64,000 nt of DNA from the NCBI GenBank assembly GCA_030998225.1, contig JAPYXD010000704.1, positions 12,710,001 through 12,774,000 of the forward strand, given 5' to 3'. The DNA comes from Diplolepis rosae (taxonomy: Eukaryota > Arthropoda > Insecta > Hymenoptera > Diplolepididae). Numbering within the stretch: position 1 is the stretch's first letter; every line of letters starts with the position of its first letter. Made by a program: the position numbers and the translations under genes. Below are positions 56,960 through 64,000 of this stretch, piece by piece. The notes under the pieces are model-generated. The model ran no database searches and was not told the origin of the DNA. It saw only the letters and a list, made by a program, of their open reading frames with translations.

Positions 56960-57757
56960 GTGTTTTTTATAGAAATGATCTGAAACGTGCAAAAATGAAA
57001 ATTGAGCTTGAGGGTACTGTTTGAAAAATTGTCCATCTGTTGGCGGTTACGGTTGATGTAGTAGGAAAAAAGTACAGTTATTACCGCTGGGAATGTTCTG
57101 AGCATGAAAGGACCGAGAGAAAACAGTACATCTGCGGTGAATACGAGAAATGTGCATATAGAAGTTATAATATTATCATAAAAGGCATATTTACACATAA
57201 AGTACTCTGAGATATAACGTTATAAACTCTAGAATACACAATAAAATGAACATACATTATCTTACTTATGTGCAAGGTATTCAAAATTCTATACAAATCT
57301 GTCATCATGGACCGAACACACGCTATTTTTGAGTGCAAAATACTTTAATGCAAAAGGATTTTTTATCATCGCTGTAAATTATATCAAATATCTTTTTTTT
57401 ACTCAAATTCATTCTTCATATAATTGTGTAAATTTTCATCACATATGAAGAGGCATTAGATTTGTGTAGAATTTCTTTCAGTATGTTAATTCGAAGAGAG
57501 TTATTTTTCGTGAATTATTATCTAATTAAAAAAAAAAAAAAAATACAGAATCAAATTGGTGGAAATATTTGCCTTTGATGAAACTCGACAAAATAAATGT
57601 TTCCCTTCTTGGAAGCAAAACAACTTTGTGGCATTGTTTTTCGAATATTTCAGAGTATAATTAGGGGTTTTGTACTCTAGTTTGTATTTTTGGTCTTTCC
57701 ATAAAAATTCATACTGAATGTTTTCATTAGATTTTATATTTTCTATATTGTGTGCGT
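56960..57757. other. Intron sequence next to the complexin exon
   Basis: 57000-57180 has moderate GC (ttggcggttacggttgatgt; ggaccgagagaaaacagtac) and no repeat in the window; unrecognised. The 80-codon minus frame is not credible. Confidence 0.4.
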
Positions 57758-57763
57758 GCTTAC
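57758..57763 (-). other. cpx: Splice donor after the complexin start exon
   Basis: Minus-strand AAAG|GTAAGC, a near-perfect donor. It leaves a phase-1 end (GTT AAA G), which fits the family's AVK-G boundary. This is the main reason for ending the coding exon here rather than at the later stop codon. Confidence 0.8.
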
Positions 57764-57818
57764 CTTTAACTGCATTTAGCTTGTTCCCGACCATCTGCTT
57801 CGCTACGAAAGCCGCCAT
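57764..57818 (-). CDS. cpx: Complexin, first coding exon (18 codons plus 1 nt)
   Basis: Read on the minus strand, the ATG at 57818-57816 opens MAAFVAKQMVGNKLNAVK plus one base, then a consensus donor (AAAG|GTAAGC). From memory, insect complexins begin MAAF-x-AKQMVGN-x-L-x-AVKG; the Drosophila protein differs at only a few of these positions, and the family also splits a Gly codon here. Complexin is a small cytosolic presynaptic protein that binds assembled SNARE complexes and clamps or promotes vesicle fusion. This exon carries only the N-terminal segment; the accessory and central SNARE-binding helices must lie in later exons at lower coordinates, and I do not find them here. The start sits in a good context (CCAAGATGG). 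The frame stays open for 80 more codons past the donor, but that part is low-complexity intron translation and should not be annotated. Identity rests on 18 residues plus the splice architecture, so it is strong but short. Confidence 0.87.
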
Positions 57819-57885
57819 CTTGGAAACTTCTGGTTGTACCTCGGTTTGGGTTCTTTAAGCCTGCAAAAGGAAAAAGAAATATCGA
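57819..57885 (-). other. cpx: 5' UTR part of the complexin exon, with splice acceptor
   Basis: Reading the minus strand, a pyrimidine tract ending tttctttttccttttgcag (AG at 57862-57861) precedes 42 nt of exon (57860-57819) running straight into the ATG. A possible branch point, ttaac, lies about 30 nt upstream. The ATG-bearing exon is therefore internal: transcription starts in a non-coding exon at higher coordinates, beyond or inside the 57861-64000 stretch, and I cannot locate it. Confidence 0.75.
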
Positions 57886-58332
57886 GTTAATACTTGGCAT
57901 TTGTCCTAGAAGAGAGAAATATCAGAGAAACAAGATCTTTTGACCATCTAATCAGATATCTCAATATCCTTCGTTTTTAAACTCAAAAGTGCTTTTTGAA
58001 ATTTATGCCTTCTCTTCGTTCGGACATTCCAGGTTCCGGAATTCCTTTCGTGAATATGATAGTATATCTAAATGACAATTTTTTTTAAAGCAACTTCTTT
58101 TCTAACCCTTTGCGGATGTTTCGGAGTCTAACTTTGAAAAGATTACAAAACTGTTGTTTTATCCATTCTAGAATAAAGTTCTAAAAGTTCCTTCTGAAAC
58201 GAATTTAAGATTATTTCAATTTCAATACTATAACTTGTGCGCTTCACTACCCTAAAAGTCTTGAATTTCCAGAAGTTCTTAGAGGTTTCTCAATTTCGAT
58301 AAAGAAATATATATAAGGCTTCAGATATTCGT
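57886..58332. other. Intron or upstream sequence of complexin
   Basis: No family recognised; seemingly unique sequence up to the hAT-like element. Confidence 0.45.
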
Positions 58333-58340
58333 GCGTATAT

Positions 58341-60497
58341 TAGAGGTGTGCAAAAAGATTCGATTCGATTCTTCGGATGTCGGATTTTCGACATTCGATC
58401 GGCCATCCGTCGAATGTTGAATATTCGACATCCGAAGCGCACTTCTTCGGATATTAAACATTCAATCAGCGCAGGACGTAGTTCGCAATTTTTCATTAGA
58501 CATTACATAATATACATACATTGTATAATTGTATTTTTATTTTATATCGTCATAGTCGGAAGAATTTATTTTTTTTAGTCTTATGTGACGCATTCAGAAA
58601 CTGTAGTCCATCAAATAAAAAAAGTGAGTCAGTGAGATTTGTTAATTAAAATTTAACAAATTATAAATAATTGTTTATGAGAATATGTATAATAACTACA
58701 ATAATAATAAAAATTAAAAAGCCCATTTAGAAAAATGTTGTTCAACTCAAAATTTTTAAAGGGGTTATGTTCTAATGATACAAAGATATGGAAGTTGAGC
58801 ATTATTAATCGAATCGTTTGAGCTAAGGGCCAACAGTTTCGGGGTTTAACATACGAAAAAAGTAAGAGTAAAAAGTTTTGAAATCGGTTAATATCTTCTG
58901 TTCACATTTTTTATTTGAAAATCTTAAAAAATTTCAGCAAATATTTAGTATTTATAGTTTTTGATAGTGAACAATAATAGAGAAATATAAATTCAAAAAA
59001 TTTTGCCGGATTTAGAATTGTTCGAAAATTTGCATTCAAAAAATTGTAAATGTATATTTTAGAAAAGCCAGAAAATATTGTCGTGGTGTTTGAATCGTTC
59101 CAAAATGTTGAATCTTAAGGTTTTTTGAGGGAATAAGAAAATATTGTAGAATTTTCGAATGATGAAAATAAATAAAAGATATTAACTGACTTCAAATGTT
59201 GTTTTTATTCTTTTCTCGGATGCCTTCTTCGCACTATTCTGCAAAGTAAATGGAAGGACTCTCAAGTATAAGATTTTCCATCTGACATGAAGTATTAAGT
59301 CTTTATTGCGTATTATTAAGGTAGATATAATGGATTGCCTAAAACTTCAAGTTGACTTACAAGTCACAATTTAGAATGTTTTCTTTCAGTTAAATTCGAA
59401 TTGTTCTTTAATGATACTTTTTTTAATTCTACTTTCTGTGAGACTGATTATTTGAGAAAGTGTGTGCAACTTAGTTTGAAATTTGTATGCTGGTCTAATA
59501 ATAATCGATATCTTATTTCATGTAGCCGAAAGTTGGTTTATAAAAGTAAGGTAGGAATCGGGTAAGTGTGTCATAGCCTTGAAATTAAACTAATAAAAAA
59601 GTATTTAATCGGGTGTAGAATATTTTCTAGTACATTTTAATAGAGTTCATTTAAATATACAAAATTTAATTTCTATAATTTAGTGTACTGTGGTGAGTTG
59701 GTTAAAAATATTAAAATTGTTAAATATATATAACTGTATATAGTATATAGTACGCGTTATAACTAAATCAAAGCATCTGACTTCCACTTTTTCAGTGAAT
59801 CGGTCACTGAATATAAGAAACAAAGTACTCAGAGACAATATTTCTTATTTCGCGATACTCGAGTGCTGCGTTACGGCGAGCGAGTTGCTGTAAAGCAGCA
59901 TTCAGCTTGCTATATTGTAGAAATTTAGAAAACTTCTAATTATAATCGAAGTTACTCAACTTTAGCATTTTTTCTTGCAAAAGCAAAATTAAGCATCTCG
60001 GTTTCTGCTGAGCAGCACGAAAATGCTGATTATTAGCTTTTACTTTTTTGCGTGTGATTCTTCAAACAATTTTAATACACATTCCTTTAAATGATATGTA
60101 TAAATCGCATAAGACAAAAACAAATACTTGAAAAATATATTTACCAATTATTTTAAATTTAATAGAATGAATAATTATATATCTTTAAAAAATTAGTTAA
60201 AATTATATAACATTGATGTGTCAAATGAAAATAATTAATATTTTTTATTCCTCAAATATGACGATATAAAATTAAAATTCAATTATTCAATGTTTGTATA
60301 TTATGTAATGCATGATTAAAAATCTCAAACTACATCTTGCGCCGGTCGAATCTTAAAAATCCGGCATTCGATCGGACGCGCTTTGGATGTCGAATATTCG
60401 ACATTCGACTGTGCGGTCGATTGAATCGAAAAAATCCGAGCCAACAATGAGGCGAATCGAATATGCGACATGTGATCTGACAGAATTCACACGTCTA
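58341..60497. mobile_element. Non-autonomous hAT-like element (2157 bp) with exact 8-bp duplication
   Basis: Flanked by gcgtatat at 58333-58340 and 60498-60505, an exact 8-bp direct repeat. The ends tagaggtgtg and cacacgtcta are inverted with one mismatch; inward, both sides carry hairpin-rich blocks of attcgacatccga / tcggatgtcgaat words (58350-58480 and 60340-60480). An 8-bp duplication with TAGAGGTGTG-type ends is typical of hAT transposons. The ~1.8 kb AT-rich interior has no transposase frame. Confidence 0.8.
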
Positions 60498-60589
60498 GCG
60501 TATATGCGATGTTGAAATCTTCGCCTTCAATTCTCATCACTATCTTTGAAATGAAACTTCTTACGGCGCACCATGAAAAAAATATTGGG

Positions 60590-61850
60590 AGTAAAATGGA
60601 TGAGAGTTGAACGGCGCGTCAATTGACGTGCTACGGACGGATAAAGAATGGAGGGCGACCCGATGAAAGTCGAATTAGGGGAGAAAAAGATGGGAGTGAG
60701 GGAGGAGGTCGAATGTGTGAGGGAAGTGGATGAGAGTTGATCAGCACGTCAATTAGCGTGATACGAACGGATAGAGAATTGAGGACGATTCGATTAAGGT
60801 CGAGTTAAGGGAGAGAAAAATAAGAATCGGGGAGAAGGTTGAATGTGTGGGCGGGGGTAAAGTGCATGAGAGTTGATCGGAGCGTCAATTGGCGTATTAC
60901 GGACGGATAGAGAATGGAGCTCGACTCGATGAAAGTCGAGTTAGGGGAGAGGGAAGAGAAAGATGAGAGTGGAACAGGAAATCGAGTGTGTGAGCGGGGA
61001 GTAAAATGGATGAGAGTTGACCGGAGCGTCAATTGACGTGCTACGGACGGATTGCGAATAAGGACTCGGTGAAAGTCGAGAGTCGGGGTAGAAGTCGAGT
61101 GTGTGAGCGGGGAGTGAAATTAATGAGATTTGGTCGGCTCGTCAATTGACGTGCTACGGACGGATAGAAAATGGAGAGCGACTTGATAAAAGTCGAGTTA
61201 GGGGAGAGAAAGATGAGAGTAAGGGCTGGGAGGATCGGGTGTGTGAGCGGAGAGTGAAACAGATGAAAGTGCATCGGAGAGTCAATTGACGTGCTACGGA
61301 CCGATAGAAAAGGCAGGGCGACTCGATGAAAGTCGAATTAGGAGAGAGAAAGTCGAGAGTCGGGGAGGAGGTCGAATGAGTGGGCAGGGGTAAAGTGCAT
61401 GAGAGTTGATCGGAGCGTCAATTGGCGTATTGCGGACGGATAGAGAATGGAGCTCGACTCGATGAAAGTCGAGTTAGGGGAGAGGGAAGAGAAAGATGAG
61501 AGTGGAACAGGAAATCGAGTGTGTGAGCGGGGAGTAAAATGGATGAGAGTTGACCGGAGCGTCAATTGACGTGCTACGGACGGATTGCGAATAAGGACTC
61601 GGTGAAAGTCGAGTTAGGAGAGAGAAAGTCGAGAGTCGGGGTAGAAGTCGAGTGTGTGAGCGGGGAGTGAAATTAATAAGATTTGGTCGGCTCGTCAATT
61701 GACGTGCTACGGACGGATAGAAAATGGAGACCGACTCGATGAAAGTGGATCGGCGCGTCAATTGACGTGCTACAGACGGATAAAGAGTGAGGATTCGGTG
61801 AAAATCAAGTTATGAAGTGTGTGTGAGCGGGGAGAGTGAACTTTAGTTTG
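60590..61850 (-). repeat. Higher-order satellite, ~10 monomers of ~110-145 bp
   Basis: cgtcaattgacgtgctacgg (variants) recurs near 60617, 60746, 60881, 61025, 61137, 61278, 61416, 61559, 61692 and 61756. Four-monomer blocks repeat at ~535 bp (60881 to 61416; 61025 to 61559) with near identity over hundreds of bases. The minus-strand Ser/Pro/Thr-rich frames (LTLRSTLIHFTPRSHTR-like) arise from the repeat and should not be called genes. Confidence 0.85.
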
Positions 61851-61897
61851 AAAGAGCTTATTGTAAATACTGCCTTAGTTTTTATGAATAGGTATAA

Positions 61898-63170
61898 ATA
61901 TGCTCTTCGCATACATTTGGGATTATTTCTTATAATTTGATACTGAAGCTTAAACCAATTTTATTATATTACAGATGATGTGAATCACACATTTTCTCAG
62001 TCACTCAATTTGTTTTTGAGTTTAAGTGAAACATAAAATTCAATTTACTTAAGGCTCTATCGGCCTTAAGGAACACGTTCTCATCATGACACTCGCACTT
62101 CGCGCTCGATTTTCTGTATACATTTCAGTAACTTTTTTATAAATTACATCATTAAAATATTTTATTTTCTTCCAAATATCTTAAAAAGGAAAAACAATCG
62201 TAGACTTTATTTAAGGAAACGATTTTGCAGAACAACGCTTATTTCATATATCATATATATTACTTGAAAAATAACATATTTTATTTTCAATAGTGTTTCT
62301 TATAATCAAAACATAAAATATACATCCTGTCGAGAAGTGTCTTGATGAGAATTTATAGACCCCATTTAGGCAAATAATTTTCCATCTAAACGTTTTTTTA
62401 ACTCCCATATTTTTTCTAAGAAATGGAATTTTTGAATTTTAATTGTATTTTTTTAATGTGAAACGAAAAATATACGTTTTATCAGAACCTGTGTGAGACA
62501 AAATTTGTAGACTTTACTGAAAAGAGCAAATTTGCATTCTTATGTTTTTTTCCTACTTCACATATTATTGTTAAGAAAAATTGAATTTTGGATTTTCAAT
62601 AGTATTTTTTGAAATTAAAAAGAAAAATATACATCTTATGAAAAAATGTTGCAATTCAAACTTATAGAGCTTTATCTAGAAAATAATTTTGTGTGATAAC
62701 TTTTTTTCATATCTCGTATAATTTAGCTGGAAAATGGAATTTTGATATTGAATTTTTTCAAGTTTTAACATGCTGTAACAATTCTAATTTTGATTTATCG
62801 TAAAATGTTATTAAGATAATTAGTAGAGATTTATGAACACTATCAAAAACCAGTATTGGAATTTTTTATTTTTTCAAAAACAACAATAAATGGTCTAGTT
62901 TGCTCAATTTTGGTTGGATGTGGCTGGTTAACGAACTTGTCCTTAATTTTTCGGCTCCGATAAAGTGTGCCCAAGCTCAATTTAATCTGATAATTCTATC
63001 GAAAGTTATCGAGTATACAACCTTCTACTACAGATAGACAGACACTTTCGTAAAAACCGTTTCTTCTGACTCAAGGGCTCTCAAAACGTAACGATTTGAT
63101 AAAAATTTGGAAAGTCATTTTTCACATAAAACTAATACCTTCTCATCCATGATGAGAATGTAAAAACCAG
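61898..63170 (+). mobile_element. H element, copy 3, lacking the GC 5' head
   Basis: Starts at gctcttcgcatacattt (internal in the other copies), then tataatttgatactgaagct, acacgttctcatcatgacac, the degenerate middle, gatgtggctggttaacgaac, a short CAGA run and the end gatgagaatgt. The satellite 60590-61850 takes the place of the head. Confidence 0.7.
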
Positions 63171-63685
63171 ACAGGAGAAGTGAAACTTGAGGAAATTTTG
63201 GTGATTTGATGAAGTTTTAAAGCAATCATTAATTATTAAATTGAAATTGTTATACACCAAGACTTTCTAAATAAATTTATTTTAATTAAATATTCTCGTC
63301 ATCTCCGAATTCCCCAAAGAAGTTTCAGTTCTCCCACCTGTTTTATTCGCTATGTCTTCTCCCTCGTCGGCTATCTACGAAGCCTCACATTCCAACGACA
63401 AATTAAATACCTACGGAGAACTACCTGAACTTCACTGAGGTTTTAAAAATTTCACCACCAGAGTATCTTTTCAATAAAAATTTGAGGTCCAAATTGGCGG
63501 CATTACTACAGGTTTCTTAAATTCCTGTTGCAATTTTTAAAAACACTTTGTCGTCAATTCCATCTCCCCCCTCCTCAAATTTAACACAACTTTTAAAAAA
63601 TTTGCTTGCATTAACGCAATCGATTTGTGAAAAGTTAGATAAGATAATGAAAAAGAAAAATTATTTTCGTAATGTTGAATATCAT
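63171..63685. other. Unassigned stretch with a segment shared with 26585-26690
   Basis: 63345-63440 is the relative of the 26.6 kb segment. No gene recognised. Confidence 0.45.
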
Positions 63686-63687
63686 AA

Positions 63688-64000
63688 AGGGTTTCCCAAT
63701 AAGGGTGATATGTTTTGAAATTGAAAAAAAACACTGAATATTCATTCGGAATTGATCGAAATCTTTTTTATTATATTGGATATTCTATGCCATTTATGAT
63801 TTAAACAATATATCGGCCAAATGTCCCCCGAGACTTGAGCCAAAAATGCGCCTCATCAGAAAAGATGATTTTTTTATGAAAATTGGGATCATTTTCAATT
63901 GATTCCAGAGCCCAATCCGCGAACTCCCGACGCAAACGATGGTCATTAGGCTTCAGTTCTTGGGCCAGAATCATCTTATAGGGATGCAGGCCAAGATCCA
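63688..64000 (-). mobile_element. Internally deleted DUF4817-type transposon, cut by window end
   Basis: gggtttcccaataagggtga at 63691 onward looks like its outer end; the transposase remnant occupies 63794-64000. The other half lies beyond the window. Confidence 0.65.
63794..64000 (-). pseudogene. DUF4817-type transposase: first catalytic region fused to C-terminal tail
   Basis: On the minus strand the frame entering from the window edge reads DLGLHPYKMILAQELKPND, then FADWALESIENDPNFHKKII and FSDEAHFWL, which holds the first catalytic Asp. At about 63838 it jumps, with a frame change, to GGHLADILFKS and a stop at 63794-63796, which is the normal C-terminal end. The second and third catalytic Asp regions, about 200 residues in relatives, are missing. 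Same family as 52666-53203 but with the complementary part deleted. Confidence 0.85.

Larger units (their letters stand above)
1..57757 (-). other. cpx: Probable complexin intron (at least 57.7 kb), transposon-filled
   Basis: Everything downstream of the donor on the minus strand lacks a recognisable complexin exon; I looked for the charged Glu/Lys/Arg-rich helical exon expected next. The stretch is AT-rich and packed with nested MITEs, satellites and dead transposons. The intron assignment is an inference from one exon; other genes hosted in the intron cannot be excluded, but none was recognised. Confidence 0.6.

Noticed and set aside
57522..57818. 98-codon minus-strand frame starting at the complexin ATG
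   Set aside because: Only the first 18 codons are coding; past the GTAAGC donor the translation is low-complexity and ends in a poly-Phe stretch from a T/A run.
60805..61761. Ser/Pro/Thr-rich minus-strand proteins (75-95 codons)
   Set aside because: They recur with the satellite period and arise from the repeat sequence.

Overview
The window looks like AT-rich, intron-type DNA from an insect, plausibly a hymenopteran (an inference from one exon plus mariner and arthropod repeat types; the species is not identifiable). I can defend only one host coding segment: a short minus-strand exon at 57764-57860 with a start codon. Its 18 encoded codons match the N-terminus I know for insect complexin (cpx), a presynaptic SNARE-binding protein. 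It is framed by a good splice acceptor and donor. I found no second complexin exon in 1-57763 and no 5' exon in 57861-64000. The simplest reading is therefore that the whole window lies inside the cpx gene and its introns, with one intron of at least 57.7 kb.

Almost everything else recognisable is mobile or repetitive DNA. Families, with names used only here: FB-A, palindromic ~665 bp elements with TTAA flanks, 11 full, split or partial copies; S2, small TA-flanked palindromes reading ctctctaaatctgaatcagt; P, ~160-200 bp palindromes with ccgtacaccgaaagttagcc ends; F, palindromes made of tttctttgattcaaa words with cactcagaaaaa ends; H, ~1.4 kb GC-headed elements with complementary near-terminal acattctcatc/gatgagaatgt and a (CAGA)n run, resembling non-autonomous Helentrons. 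There is also a non-autonomous hAT-like element with an exact 8-bp duplication, a mariner-derived MITE, a ~1 kb inverted-repeat element with a Penelope-like end motif, and several single foldbacks.

Layout: 0.9-2.65 kb cagtactg minisatellite with a 416-bp higher-order unit; 2.8-5.4 kb small MITEs; 5.75-6.77 kb inverted-repeat element; 8.35-13.5 kb FB-A copies and hairpins; 13.7-15.3 kb S2 split by H; 17.1-19.7 kb three-level nest; 20.16-21.36 kb satellite of ~141-bp monomers; 22.5 and 31.0 kb a duplicated 455-bp block; 23-33 kb foldbacks; 34-38.3 kb mariner MITE, large palindrome, H and P; 40.9-44.05 kb a second deep nest; 44-47 kb AT-rich DNA; 48-53.4 kb transposase cluster (a mariner tail, a dead Tc1/mariner-like pseudogene, a full-length mariner with a single stop codon, and an internally deleted DUF4817-type transposon), the last three lying between inverted copies of a ~110-bp sequence; 56.3 kb FB-A; 57.8 kb complexin exon; 58.3-60.5 kb hAT-like element; 60.6-61.85 kb higher-order satellite abutting an H copy (61.9-63.2 kb); 63.7-64.0 kb a second internally deleted transposon.

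No operon, CRISPR array, intact tRNA or rRNA is visible. The interest lies in the transposon archaeology (order of nesting, palindromes inside palindromes, complementary deletion derivatives) around a conserved synaptic exon. All coordinates were read by eye; repeat edges are good to a few bases where ends are quoted and to tens of bases elsewhere.
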